Below, one piece after another: positions 7,966-16,922 of a stretch of DNA of 60,263 bases; the first letter of the stretch is position 1; every line of letters starts with the position of its first letter. The stretch covers positions 1 to 60,263 of the forward strand of contig NZ_JALJZY010000016.1 of the NCBI RefSeq assembly GCF_024171525.1. Reading direction: 5' to 3'. Below the pieces are notes generated by a model that was not told the origin of the DNA, ran no database searches, and saw nothing but the letters and a program-made list of their open reading frames with translations. The DNA comes from Neisseriaceae bacterium HSC-16F19 (GTDB taxonomy: Bacteria; Pseudomonadota; Gammaproteobacteria; Burkholderiales; Neisseriaceae). The position numbers and the translations under genes are program-made.

Positions 7966-8097
7966 ATAGTCGAATAACACAGAACGAGACAAGGCAGCAA
8001 AAAAGCCGCGAGCGCAGCGAAGTCCCGTGGGACAGACAGTACAGATAGTACGGCAAGGCGCAGCAACGCCGTATCGTTCTTATTTTAAATGACTATA
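7965..8097 (+). mobile_element. Correia-like element, copy 2 (long variant)
   Basis: A 133-bp copy with the usual ends (TATAGTCGAATAACACAG and ATTTTAAATGACTATA). Its interior is lengthened by about 26 bp between AAGCCGCGAGCG and GACAGACAGTACAG; the added part contains AAGTCCCGTGGGAC, a small palindrome. It lies between the Lys-rich peptide gene and that gene's terminator. Confidence 0.8.
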
Positions 8098-8105
8098 TCA
8101 AACGC

Positions 8106-8363
8106 TTAACCGCGTTGCTGTGCGCCGTGGCGTTTTTGGCCTTTATGGGCTTTTTTCGCTTTTTTGTTTTTTTTCTTTTCCGCTTTGGCGGCTTTTTTCT
8201 GGGCTTTGCGTTCTTTCTTGTTCAGTTTCTGTTTGCCTTGGTTTTGTTTCACCTGTTGGGTGTGCGGCGCGGGTTGCTGGCCGGGGGCGGCGTGAACCAG
8301 CGGCGCGGCGATCAGGCCGGCGGAAACCAAAACAACGGATGCGAGGGTACTGAGTTTTTTCAT
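8106..8363 (-). CDS. Small secreted lysine-rich protein
   Basis: An 85-residue protein: a signal peptide (MKKLSTLASVVLVSAGLIAAPLVHA, cleaved near residue 25), then a short Gln/Pro-rich linker, then about 40 residues made almost only of Lys, Ala, Gln and Glu (for example KAQKKAAKAEKKKNKKAKKA). The mature part is strongly basic and likely helical or disordered. The start at 8363 is chosen because it gives a proper signal peptide. It ends before a Correia-like element and a strong terminator. No function is known; binding to envelope anions, nucleic acid or peptidoglycan is possible. Low-complexity coding could be spurious, but the signal peptide argues for a real gene. Confidence 0.65.
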   Translation of the reverse strand: MKKLSTLASVVLVSAGLIAAPLVHAAPGQQPAPHTQQVKQNQGKQKLNKKERKAQKKAAKAEKKKNKKAKKAHKGQKRHGAQQRG

Positions 8364-8611
8364 GGTATGTCTTTCGATAATCAAGGCCCATCGGCCCGTG
8401 GTTGAAAACGGTGGCCATCATAGCGGCTGCTGTGTAATCCGGCGTTGCCGCTGTGTAAAAGCGCCCGGGGTTGTGTGAGCAATGGTGTTCGGGCTGCCTG
8501 AAAAACCGCCCATTCTCCCGCATGGCGCGGGTTTACGTTATGATGCGTCTGCAATTCGTAGTCCTCTACCGCATGAGGTACTCCCCAAACCCCGACTTTT
8601 TGATCCCCGCC

Positions 8612-9424
8612 ATGCCCTTACCTGCCCCCACCCCCGAACTGATAACCGAATTTGCCGCCAACGGCGCCGTGGTGGTGCGCGGCTTGGCGGACCCGACCGC
8701 CGTGGCCGCCTTGGCACGCGGCATAGACCACAATATGCGCCACCCCAGCCCGCGTGCCAAAACCGCCAGCCGCAGTGATGACGGCGGTTGGTTTTTTGAA
8801 GATTTCTGCAACTGGCAGCACATCCCCGCCTACCGCGATTTTATTTTCAACACCGGGGTGGCGGCTGTGGCCGGTCAGCTGATGCAAAGTCGCGAAACCC
8901 GCCTCTATCACGACCACACCCTGGTCAAAACCGCCGGTACCCGCCAGCGCACGCCCTGGCATCAAGACCAGCCTTATTACAATATCGAAGGCCGTCAAAA
9001 CATCAGCCTGTGGCTGCCGGTCGACCCGGTGCCGCGCGAGGCCACGCTGGAATTCGTGGCCGGTTCGCATCTGGGGCCGTGGCTGATGCCGCGCTCGTTT
9101 ATGGACAACCAGGCCAAATGGTTTCCCGAAGGCAGCCTCGCCGATTTGCCCGACATCGAAGCCGACCGCAGCGCCTACCCCATTATCGGCTGGGCACTGG
9201 AGCCGGGTGATGCGGTGTTTTTCCATATGCTCACCCTGCACGCTGCCCAAGGCTCGGAGCGCTTGCGGCGCGTGTTTTCGGTGCGTTTTTTGGGCGATGA
9301 CATCACCCACGCCCCGCGCAACTGGGTCACCTCGCCCGAATTTCCCGGCCTCAGCGAGCGCCTGCCTGCCGGTGCGCCCATGCACGACGATGATTTGTTT
9401 CCCCTGCTCTACCGGGCTGCCTGA
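8612..9424 (+). CDS. Phytanoyl-CoA dioxygenase (PhyH) family protein
   Basis: A 270-residue Fe(II)/2-oxoglutarate oxygenase of the PhyH family. The iron facial triad is visible: His and Asp in TPWHQDQPY and the distal His in MLTLHAAQGS. The 2-oxoglutarate-binding Arg is probably in RRVFSVRF. LPVDPVPREATLEFVAGSH is a typical PhyH core strand. The start is set at the ATG at 8612 (MPLPAPTPELI), where homology begins; upstream codons encode DUS and intergenic DNA. The stop codon comes from a DUS-like CGGGCTGCCTGAA. Substrate unknown. The parvulin gene follows 63 bases later. Confidence 0.85.
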   Translation: MPLPAPTPELITEFAANGAVVVRGLADPTAVAALARGIDHNMRHPSPRAKTASRSDDGGWFFEDFCNWQHIPAYRDFIFNTGVAAVAGQLMQSRETRLYHDHTLVKTAGTRQRTPWHQDQPYYNIEGRQNISLWLPVDPVPREATLEFVAGSHLGPWLMPRSFMDNQAKWFPEGSLADLPDIEADRSAYPIIGWALEPGDAVFFHMLTLHAAQGSERLRRVFSVRFLGDDITHAPRNWVTSPEFPGLSERLPAGAPMHDDDLFPLLYRAA

Positions 9425-9487
9425 AACCCGCCGCCGCAAAAAACGGGTACAATGGGCGCTCTTTATTCCGCTTGAGAAAGGATAATC

Positions 9488-10369
9488 ATGCACGCTTACA
9501 AGACTGCTGCCGCCCTGGCCGCCTTCGCCGTTTCAGGCAGCCTGATGGCCGAAACCCTGGTCACCGTTAACGGCAGCAAAATCGACAGCGAGGCACTCAA
9601 CCACCGCGTACAGACCCTGCAGGCGCAAAGCCAGGGTCAGTTGCAGGACAGTCCGCAACTGCGCGCGCAACTGCTCAACGGCCTGATCACCGAAGCCGTG
9701 GTGACCCAGGAAGCCAAACGTCTGAAACTGGACAAAAAAGCCGAAGTCAAATCCCGCCGCGATGCCGCGCTCAAAGAAGCCAAAGCCCGTGGCGACGACA
9801 AAAAACCCGGCTTCAAATGGGCGCTGGCCCAATTCGAATACCAGCTCTTGGTCAATGCCTATGCTGCTGATCTTCTGGCCAAACAACCGGTGAGTGATGC
9901 CGAAGTGGTTCAGCACTACAACAACCTGGCAGTCCATTACAAAGACAGTGACACCGTACAGCTGGGTGAAATCATTTCCGACAAACCGGAACAAATTCAG
10001 GCCGCCCTCAAAGCCCTGCGCGGCAAGCAGTCTTTCCGCAATGTGGCCAAGAAATACAGCAGTGCCGACAATGTGGAAGCCACCGGCGGCATCGACAGCG
10101 CCTATCTGCCGCTGGCTGACTTAAAAGCACAGCAACCGTGGATTTACCAAGCCGTTGCTCCCTTGGGCAAAGGCAAGTACACCACCCAGGCGGTGACCAT
10201 TCCCAACACCCAGATCCAGGTAATTTTCTATGTAAACGACCGCCAAAAATTCGTATTGCGCCCGCTGGCAGAAGTACAACAGGCGCTGCACAACGATCTG
10301 GCACAAGCCCGCCTGAATCAGGCTGTGGCCGAACTGCAAAACAAGGCCAAAATCGTACCGGCCAAATAA
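9488..10369 (+). CDS. Periplasmic parvulin-type peptidyl-prolyl isomerase
   Basis: A 293-residue exported foldase. The signal peptide is MHAYKTAAALAAFAVSGSLMA; its VSGSL codons are a DUS copy. An N-terminal SurA-like helical part (TLVTVNGSKIDSEALNHRV... LLNGLITEAVVTQEAKRL) follows, then a parvulin domain around residues 145-255 (VQLGEIISDKPEQIQAALKAL, then SFRNVAKKYSSADNVEATGG). The family helps fold outer-membrane and secreted proteins. AAAGGATAATC precedes the ATG. A DUS-pair terminator follows, convergent with nuoN. It resembles neisserial PpiD/PrsA-like lipoprotein foldases but has no lipobox. Confidence 0.88.
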   Translation: MHAYKTAAALAAFAVSGSLMAETLVTVNGSKIDSEALNHRVQTLQAQSQGQLQDSPQLRAQLLNGLITEAVVTQEAKRLKLDKKAEVKSRRDAALKEAKARGDDKKPGFKWALAQFEYQLLVNAYAADLLAKQPVSDAEVVQHYNNLAVHYKDSDTVQLGEIISDKPEQIQAALKALRGKQSFRNVAKKYSSADNVEATGGIDSAYLPLADLKAQQPWIYQAVAPLGKGKYTTQAVTIPNTQIQVIFYVNDRQKFVLRPLAEVQQALHNDLAQARLNQAVAELQNKAKIVPAK

Positions 10370-10388
10370 AACGCTACATACGGATGTC

Positions 10389-10426
10389 AAAAAGGCTGCC
10401 TGAAAACCTTTCAGGCAGCCTTTTTT
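10389..10426. terminator. Convergent inverted-DUS terminator
   Basis: AAAAAGGCTGCCTGAAA and TTTCAGGCAGCCTTTTTT flank a 3- to 4-base loop. It lies between the parvulin gene (plus) and nuoN (minus) and has T or A runs on both sides, so it can serve both. Confidence 0.88.
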
Positions 10427-10441
10427 ACTCTATCACCACAC

Positions 10442-11899
10442 TTACAGCGTGCTTTCCAATGCTTTCACACACCAGTCCACCACCGTCTGCGGCATGATGC
10501 CCCACACCAGGAGCAGCAGGCCGTTGACCGACAGCAATACACGGCTGCCGGGACATTTTTGCAGGCTCATGCCTTCGGCGGCATCGTCGAAATACATGGC
10601 TTTCACCACGCGCAGGTAGTAAAAGGCGCCCACCAGCGACATCACCACCGCAAACACGGAAATCCACACATAGCCTTGTGAAAGCAGCGCTTTGATCACG
10701 GCGAATTTGGCGTAGAAGCCCATCAGCGGCGGGATGCCGGCCATGGAGAACATGGCCAACAGCATCAGGAGGGCATACCAGGCGTTTTTCTGGTTAAGGC
10801 CGGCCAGGTCGGCAATGTTCTCGCATTCGTGGCCTTCATTGGACAACAGCATCAGCACGCCGAAAGCCAGTGCGCCCATCAGCGCATAGGTGAGCGCGTA
10901 GTAGAGCGCGGCGGAGAAACCGGCCATGCCGCCCATAAACGCCAGCAGGATAAAGCCCATATGCGCCACGGTGGAATAAGCCAACATGCGTTTGATATTG
11001 GTCTGCATAATCGCCGCCAGATTACCCACCAGCAAAGAAGCCACAGCCAAGAGCGCCAACATGCCGCTCCAATCGGGCAGGGCTTCGTCCATGGTGCGCA
11101 CCGAACCCAGGCCGGTCACCAGAATGCGGAAGGCAAACACGGTGGCGGCGATTTTCGGCGCGGTACCCACCAGCGCGGCCACGGCGGTGGGCGCACCCTG
11201 GTACACGTCCGGCACCCACATATGGAAGGGCACGGCGCCCAGTTTGAAGGCGATGGCCACCACCACAAACACCAAGCCCAGTTTCAACAGCCACGGGCTG
11301 GCGGCTTCGGGTGCGGCGCTGAGCACATCGGTCAGTTGCAGCGAGCCGGTGGCGCCGTAAATCAGGGAAATGCCGTACAGCAGCATGCCGGAAGCCAGCG
11401 CACCGAGCACAAAGTATTTCAGCGCCGCCTCGGCCGCCTTGCCGTCGTCACGGCGCAGGGCAATCAGGGCGTAGAGCGACAGCGACAGGATTTCCAAACC
11501 CACATACAGGGTGAGGAAATGGCTGGCAGACACCATCACGTTCATGCCCAAGAGCGCAAACAGGGTGAGGGTGTAGAACTCGCCCTGATAAATCTGGCGG
11601 ATTTTCAGGTAGCTCTGGCTGTACACAAACAAAGCCGCCACGGCCGCATACATGGCCAGTTTGGCCACTTGGGCAAAGCCGTCGAGCACAAACATATTGC
11701 TGAAGGTAGACACCGGCTCGCCCTGCCATACATACAGCTGCACGGCGGCGGTAACACCTACGGCCAAGAGCGACAGCCAGCAGGTGACGGCGCGCTTGTG
11801 CTGCGGCACCCACAAATCAATCAGCAAAACCGTAAACAATGCGGTGGCCAGCACCATGTCCGGTGCGGCGGGTAGCAAATTCAAATCGGCCCAATTCAT
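10442..11899 (-). CDS. nuoN: NADH-quinone oxidoreductase subunit N
   Basis: A 485-residue antiporter-like membrane subunit of complex I and last gene of the nuo operon. About 14 transmembrane helices carry the proton-channel pattern; key stretches are LYALIALRRDDGKAAEAALKYFVLGALASG, with the conserved Lys on helix 7, and KRMLAYSTVAHMGFILLAF. SD AAGGAA lies before the ATG, 9 bases after the nuoM stop. NuoN sits next to NuoM and NuoK in the membrane arm and takes part in proton translocation coupled to NADH oxidation. Length is normal. Confidence 0.97.
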   Translation of the reverse strand: MNWADLNLLPAAPDMVLATALFTVLLIDLWVPQHKRAVTCWLSLLAVGVTAAVQLYVWQGEPVSTFSNMFVLDGFAQVAKLAMYAAVAALFVYSQSYLKIRQIYQGEFYTLTLFALLGMNVMVSASHFLTLYVGLEILSLSLYALIALRRDDGKAAEAALKYFVLGALASGMLLYGISLIYGATGSLQLTDVLSAAPEAASPWLLKLGLVFVVVAIAFKLGAVPFHMWVPDVYQGAPTAVAALVGTAPKIAATVFAFRILVTGLGSVRTMDEALPDWSGMLALLAVASLLVGNLAAIMQTNIKRMLAYSTVAHMGFILLAFMGGMAGFSAALYYALTYALMGALAFGVLMLLSNEGHECENIADLAGLNQKNAWYALLMLLAMFSMAGIPPLMGFYAKFAVIKALLSQGYVWISVFAVVMSLVGAFYYLRVVKAMYFDDAAEGMSLQKCPGSRVLLSVNGLLLLVWGIMPQTVVDWCVKALESTL

Positions 11900-11908
11900 T
11901 CGATTTCC

Positions 11909-13405
11909 TTACAGTTTGCTTTGAGCTGCCTGAATAATCAGATCGTTGGCAGCTTGGTGGATAACGGCAATTACAGGCTCGGGATACAGACCCATGCCCA
12001 ATACGGCGGCGGCCAGAACGGCCAGAATCAGGAATTCGCGTTTGTTCACGTCCTGCATGGTTTTGACTTCGGGGTTGGTGATGTCGCCGAACACCACGCG
12101 CTTGTACATCCACAGGGTGTAGGCCGCACCGTAAATCAGGGTGAGGGCCGCCAGTGCGCCGACCCAGAAATTCACCTTGGTGGCACCCACAATCACCATA
12201 AACTCACCGATAAAACCGGAGGTGCCCGGCAGGCCGGCATTGGCCATGCCGAAGAGCATCATAAAGGCGGCGAATTTGGGCATCACGTTCACCACACCGC
12301 CGTAGTCGGCGATATTGCGGCTGTGCAGGCGGTCATAGAGCACACCGATGCACATAAACATGGCGGCAGACACGAAACCGTGGGAAATCATCTGGATGAT
12401 GGCGCCTTTCAAGGCCCATTCGTTCAGGTAGCCTGCGGTGAACAAAAACATGCCCAAGGTCACAAAACCCATATGGCTGATGGAGGAATAAGCCACCAGT
12501 TTTTTCATATCGGTCTGCACCAAGGCCACCATGCCGATATAGATCACCGCAATCAGGCTCAACACCACCATGGCCGGGGCGAAGTATTTGGCCGCATCCG
12601 GCAGAATCGGCAGGATAAAGCGCAGGAAACCGTAGGCACCCACTTTCAGGGTAATCGCCGCCAGCACCATGGAACCGCCGGTGGGCGCTTCCACGTGCGC
12701 GTCCGGCAACCAGGTGTGCACCGGCCACATCGGCACTTTCACCGCAAAAGAGAGGAAGAAGGCCACAAACAGCAGTTTTTGCACCGTGTCGCCGATTTGG
12801 CGGATATGGTGCCAATCGACAATGGCAAAGCTGCCGTCGGCCTGGGTGGAGAGGTAAATCATCGCCACCAGCATCAGCAGCGAACCGAGCAGGGTGTACA
12901 AAAACAGCTTGATGGCGGCGTACACGCGGCGCGGGCCGCCCCACATACCGATGATCAGATACAGCGGAATAAGCATGCCTTCAAAGAAGACATAGAACAA
13001 AATCGCATCCATGGCGGCAAAGGCGCCGTTGATGAGGCCGGACATAATCAGGAAAGCGGCCATGTATTGCGCCGGACGCTTCTGAATCACTTCCCAACCC
13101 GCCAGCACCACCATCAGCGTGGTGAAGCTGTTGAGGATGATAAACAGCACGGAAATGCCGTCCACACCCAAGGCGTAGTTGATATTGAGTTGCGGAATCC
13201 AGCTGTAAAACTCGGTGAACTGGAAGCCGCCGCTCAAACGGTCAAAGCGGGTAAACAGCGGCAAGGTGACCGCCAGTGACGCCAGCGCACCGACCAAAGC
13301 CAGGATGCGGGCCAAACCGGCGTTGCGGTCGCTGCCGGTGGCCAAAACCACCACCCCGGCAATGATCGGCACCCAAATGGCCAGACTGAGTAAATGTTCG
13401 TACAT
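11909..13405 (-). CDS. nuoM: NADH-quinone oxidoreductase subunit M
   Basis: A 498-residue antiporter-like subunit. The conserved glutamate of helix 5 lies in FVFFEGMLIPLYLIIG, and the lysine channel segment is KLFLYTLLGSLLMLVAM. A second motif, WLPDAHVEAPTGGSMVLAAITLKVGAYGFLRF, is diagnostic, as is TDMKKLVAYSSISHMGFV. It follows nuoL by 35 bases and precedes nuoN by 9. The RBS before the ATG is weak, so translation may depend on read-through from nuoL. Normal length. Confidence 0.97.
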   Translation of the reverse strand: MYEHLLSLAIWVPIIAGVVVLATGSDRNAGLARILALVGALASLAVTLPLFTRFDRLSGGFQFTEFYSWIPQLNINYALGVDGISVLFIILNSFTTLMVVLAGWEVIQKRPAQYMAAFLIMSGLINGAFAAMDAILFYVFFEGMLIPLYLIIGMWGGPRRVYAAIKLFLYTLLGSLLMLVAMIYLSTQADGSFAIVDWHHIRQIGDTVQKLLFVAFFLSFAVKVPMWPVHTWLPDAHVEAPTGGSMVLAAITLKVGAYGFLRFILPILPDAAKYFAPAMVVLSLIAVIYIGMVALVQTDMKKLVAYSSISHMGFVTLGMFLFTAGYLNEWALKGAIIQMISHGFVSAAMFMCIGVLYDRLHSRNIADYGGVVNVMPKFAAFMMLFGMANAGLPGTSGFIGEFMVIVGATKVNFWVGALAALTLIYGAAYTLWMYKRVVFGDITNPEVKTMQDVNKREFLILAVLAAAVLGMGLYPEPVIAVIHQAANDLIIQAAQSKL

Positions 13406-13440
13406 ATTAGTAACCCAAAAATAGCAACAAAATTATCCGC

Positions 13441-15474
13441 TTAACCGCTAATTAACGGCCAGAACCACCACAGCAGCATCACCAGCAGGCCGAAGACCAT
13501 GGCGGTGGCGTAGGTATAGATAAAGCCGGTCTGCCAGCGGCGCACCAAGGCGGCCAGGCAACCGACGGCTTTGGCCGAACCGTTGACCACACCGGTGTCG
13601 ATCACGGCTTGGTCGCCCACTTTCCAGAAGAGATTGCCCAAGGCGCGGCTGCCTTTGGCAAATACGGCGAAATACACGGTATCGAAGAAGTATTTGTTGT
13701 CCAAGAGTTTGTACACCGGGCTGAAGGCGGCGGCGATTTTGGCCGGCAGATGCGGGGCTTTCGCATACAGCAGCCAGGCCGTGAACACACCGGCAATGGC
13801 CAGATACAGCACCGGCGTTTGCAGGCTGTGGCCCACCATGCCCAAGGGGCCGTGGAAGGCTTCTTTCATCTGCGCCATTACCGGATGGGCGGCGTGGTCG
13901 ACATAAATCACGTCTTTGAAGAAGTCGCCGTACAGCATGGGCTCGATGGTGATGTAGCCGATGATGACGGAGGGAATCGCCAACAGCACCAGCGGCAGGG
14001 TCACCACCCACGGGCTTTCGTGCGGATTGTCGTTCGGGCCCAGGCCGTGATGGTGGCCGTGGTCGTCGTGGGCATGATGGTCGTCATGCGCCGCCTGACG
14101 CCAGCGCTCGGGGCCGTGGAAGACCATAAAGTATTGGCGGAAGGCGTAGAAGGCAGTCACAAATACGCTCGCCAGCACGGCAAAGTAGGCAAAGCCGCTG
14201 CCGGGCAGATTGCTGAAATGCACCGCTTCGATAATGGAATCTTTGGAATAAAAACCGGAGAACAGCGGCGTGCCGATGAGCGCCAGATTGCCCAACAACA
14301 TGGTCATCCAGGTAATGGGCATGTATTTTCTCAGGTTGCCCATATTGCGCATGTCCTGGTCGTGGTGCATGCCGATAATCACACTGCCGGCGGCCAAAAA
14401 CAGCAAGGCTTTAAAGAAGGCGTGGGTCATCACATGGAACATGGCCACGGAGTAGGCAGACACGCCCAGAGCCACGGTCATATAACCCAGCTGCGACAGG
14501 GTGGAATAAGCCACCACGCGTTTGATGTCGTTTTGGATGGTGCCCAAAAAGCCCATAAACAAGGCGGTAATCGCACCCACCACCATAATCACGCTCAAGG
14601 CGGTGGTGGACAATTCGTACATGGGCGACATGCGCGACACCATAAACAGGCCGGCGGTTACCATGGTGGCGGCGTGAATCAGGGCGGAAATCGGCGTCGG
14701 GCCTTCCATGGAATCCGGCAGCCACACATGCAGCGGGAACTGCGCCGATTTACCCATGGCGCCGACAAACAGCAGCAAACAGGTCACCGTGAGCAGCGAC
14801 CATTCCACACCCGGCAACAGGGTGATGGTGGCTGCCTGAACATGGGGCAGATAGGCAAACACGTCCGCATAGCGCAGGCTGCCGCCGAAATAACCCAGCA
14901 CCAGGCCGATGCCGAGCAAAAAGCCGAAGTCGCCGACACGGTTGACCAAAAAGGCTTTCAGGTTGGCGAAGATGGCGCTTTCGCGTTTGAAATAGAAACC
15001 GATCAACAGATAAGACACCAGACCTACGGCTTCCCAGCCGAAGAAGAGCTGCACGAAATTGTTGCTCATCACCAGCATCAGCATGGAGAAGGTAAACAGC
15101 GAGATATAGCTGAAGAAGCGCTGATAGCCGACTGCTTCGTCTTTCATATAGCCGATGGTGTAGATGTGCACCATCAGCGACACGCTGGTAACCACCACCA
15201 TCATCATGGCGCTCAGGGTATCGATGAGAAAGCCGACGGAGAAGTCCAAACCGCCCATGGTGAGCCAGGTATAGACGTTTTCGTCAAACTTCGCGCGGCT
15301 GCCGTTGATAAACCCCCACAGCACATAGGCCGACAGCACGGCGGACACCGCCACCCCCAAAATGGTGACGCTGTGCGCCCCGGCACGGCCGACCTGTTTA
15401 CCAAACAGACCGGCAATAAGTGAGCCTAACAAGGGCGTTAAGGCGATGATGAGATACAAGGTCATATCGTTCAT
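13441..15474 (-). CDS. nuoL: NADH-quinone oxidoreductase subunit L
   Basis: A 677-residue distal membrane-arm subunit with an antiporter-like core (about 14 helices) plus the C-terminal amphipathic helix and anchor helix. The core contains FFGWEAVGLVSYLLIGFY, LHVWLPDSMEGPTPISALIHAATMVTAG and NDIKRVVAYSTLSQLGYM, all conserved in NuoL. Residues about 460-476 form an unusually His/Asp-rich loop (HDDHHAHDDHGHHHG). GGGAG precedes the ATG, 16 bases after nuoK. Length is somewhat above E. coli NuoL (613) because of the C-terminal loop region. Confidence 0.97.
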   Translation of the reverse strand: MNDMTLYLIIALTPLLGSLIAGLFGKQVGRAGAHSVTILGVAVSAVLSAYVLWGFINGSRAKFDENVYTWLTMGGLDFSVGFLIDTLSAMMMVVVTSVSLMVHIYTIGYMKDEAVGYQRFFSYISLFTFSMLMLVMSNNFVQLFFGWEAVGLVSYLLIGFYFKRESAIFANLKAFLVNRVGDFGFLLGIGLVLGYFGGSLRYADVFAYLPHVQAATITLLPGVEWSLLTVTCLLLFVGAMGKSAQFPLHVWLPDSMEGPTPISALIHAATMVTAGLFMVSRMSPMYELSTTALSVIMVVGAITALFMGFLGTIQNDIKRVVAYSTLSQLGYMTVALGVSAYSVAMFHVMTHAFFKALLFLAAGSVIIGMHHDQDMRNMGNLRKYMPITWMTMLLGNLALIGTPLFSGFYSKDSIIEAVHFSNLPGSGFAYFAVLASVFVTAFYAFRQYFMVFHGPERWRQAAHDDHHAHDDHGHHHGLGPNDNPHESPWVVTLPLVLLAIPSVIIGYITIEPMLYGDFFKDVIYVDHAAHPVMAQMKEAFHGPLGMVGHSLQTPVLYLAIAGVFTAWLLYAKAPHLPAKIAAAFSPVYKLLDNKYFFDTVYFAVFAKGSRALGNLFWKVGDQAVIDTGVVNGSAKAVGCLAALVRRWQTGFIYTYATAMVFGLLVMLLWWFWPLISG

Positions 15475-15489
15475 ACTGTATTTGCTCCC

Positions 15490-15795
15490 TTAGCCCTTGA
15501 GGCTGTCCAAATCCTGGACATTAATGCTTCGGCGGTTACGGAAAATCAGCACCATAATCGCCAGACCGATGGCCGATTCGGCCGCGGCCACGGTTAAGAT
15601 AAAGAATACGAAAATCTGTCCGGCGGTATCGCCCAGGTATTGCGAGAAGGCGATAAAGTTGAAGTTCACCGCCAACAGCATCAGCTCGATGGCCATCAGC
15701 AAAACCAGCACGTTTTTGCGGTTCATGAAAATGCCCATGGCCGAAATGGCAAACAAGAGCGCGGACAATACCAGGTAATGGCTGAGCGTAATCAT
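15490..15795 (-). CDS. nuoK: NADH-quinone oxidoreductase subunit K
   Basis: A 101-residue three-helix membrane subunit homologous to MrpC. The conserved helix-2 glutamate is in LLMAIELMLLAVNFNFIAF, and helix 3 has the second acidic site in VAAAESAIGLAIMV. Its ATG overlaps the nuoJ stop (ATGA), with a strong GAGGAGGG site inside nuoJ, showing translational coupling. Confidence 0.97.
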   Translation of the reverse strand: MITLSHYLVLSALLFAISAMGIFMNRKNVLVLLMAIELMLLAVNFNFIAFSQYLGDTAGQIFVFFILTVAAAESAIGLAIMVLIFRNRRSINVQDLDSLKG

Positions 15796-16433
15796 GCTTT
15801 GCCCTCCTCTTCTGCGGCATCGCTTGCGGCGGCGGCCGGCACTTCGGCGGCCATTTTCACCAGGCGCACGCGGTCTTGCGGGCGCACTTTAACCTGCTCG
15901 GCCGGGTCGATGTATTTCGGGTTGGTGTTTTTGCGGTGTACCAGCGCGATCGCCGCCACCATGCCCAGCACCAGCAGCACCGCAGCCAGCTCGAAGGGCA
16001 AGAGGTAAGTGGTGTAGATTTGGCGGCCCAAATCACGCACATTGCTGTAATCGGCGGGTATGGCTTTCATGTTGCCGAAGGATGCCAGATTGGTTTGCGG
16101 GTGCAGCAGCACCAGAATCACCAAGGCGGCGGTGACCACGCCCACCAAACCGGCCACCGGCGCCATGCGCCAGAAACCGGCGCGCATGGACTCGATGTCG
16201 ATGTCGAGCATCATCACCACAAACAAAAACAGCACCATCACCGCGCCCACATATACCACCACCAGGGTGATGCCGAGGAATTCGGCCTGCATCAGAAGCC
16301 ACATCATGGCGCTGGCGCAGAAAGTGAGCACCAGCGACAAGGCGGCATGCACCGGGTTTTTCACCAGTACCGTGGCCAGCGCCGAGGCCAGAATGACCGC
16401 GGCAAATACATAAAATAAAACGATTTGAGTCAT
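15792..16433 (-). CDS. nuoJ: NADH-quinone oxidoreductase subunit J
   Basis: A 213-residue subunit with five membrane segments. The family block NPVHAALSLVLTFCASAMMWLL and the glycine/tyrosine helix TLVVVYVGAVMVLFLFVVMMLD (the pi-bulge helix in structures) are present. The last 50 residues form a charged Ala/Glu-rich tail (VRPQDRVRLV ... AAEEEGKA) that is longer than in E. coli. ATG at 16433 is preferred because AGGGG sits 6 bases before it; an in-frame GTG at 16439 would add two residues. It lies just after nuoI and overlaps nuoK by 4 bases. Confidence 0.95.
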   Translation of the reverse strand: MTQIVLFYVFAAVILASALATVLVKNPVHAALSLVLTFCASAMMWLLMQAEFLGITLVVVYVGAVMVLFLFVVMMLDIDIESMRAGFWRMAPVAGLVGVVTAALVILVLLHPQTNLASFGNMKAIPADYSNVRDLGRQIYTTYLLPFELAAVLLVLGMVAAIALVHRKNTNPKYIDPAEQVKVRPQDRVRLVKMAAEVPAAAASDAAEEEGKA

Positions 16434-16442
16434 GTCCACCCC

Positions 16443-16922
16443 TTAACGGTAAGGCGCATCGGCCGCTTTGCGTTTGGCGATTTCGGCTTCGTATTGGTCG
16501 CCGATGGCCAAGAGCATGGGTTTGGTGTAGTGCAGATCACCGCGTTTTTCGCCGTGGTATTCGAAGATATGGGTTTCCACGATGGCGTCGGTGGGGCAGG
16601 CTTCTTCGCAGAAGCCGCAGAAAATGCACTTGGTCAGGTCGATGTCGTAACGGGTGGTGCGGCGGGTGCCGTCTGCACGCTGTTCCGACTCGATATTGAT
16701 GGCCATGGCCGGACACACCGCCTCGCACAGTTTGCAGGCGATGCAGCGCTCTTCGCCGTTGGGATAACGCCGTTGCGCGTGCAGGCCGCGGAAGCGCACC
16801 GATTGCGGTGTTTTCTCTTCCGGGAAATAAATGGTGTCTTTGCGGGCAAAAAAGTTTTTGAGCGTGACGCCCATGCCTTTGACCAGCTCGCCCAATAAAA
16901 AGGTTTTTACTAAATTAGCCAT
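16443..16922 (-). CDS. nuoI: NADH-quinone oxidoreductase subunit I
   Basis: A 159-residue ferredoxin-like subunit with two complete 4Fe-4S motifs, CIACKLCEAVCP and CIFCGFCEEACP, which hold clusters N6a and N6b that pass electrons to NuoB. The N-terminus starts with an amphipathic stretch that docks onto the membrane arm. The gene upstream on this strand is not nuoH: a palindrome cluster and a GFA-family gene separate them. Confidence 0.97.
   Translation of the reverse strand: MANLVKTFLLGELVKGMGVTLKNFFARKDTIYFPEEKTPQSVRFRGLHAQRRYPNGEERCIACKLCEAVCPAMAINIESEQRADGTRRTTRYDIDLTKCIFCGFCEEACPTDAIVETHIFEYHGEKRGDLHYTKPMLLAIGDQYEAEIAKRKAADAPYR

Noticed and set aside
13609..15423. 604-codon open frame opposite nuoL, very rich in His and Gln
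   Set aside because: It is the antisense shadow of nuoL; composition reflects the reverse complement of hydrophobic codons, and no RBS or homology is visible. The same holds for the long plus-strand frames at 10829-11875, 11921-13279, 19698-21017, 22083-23369, 24104-25039 and 34717-36063.
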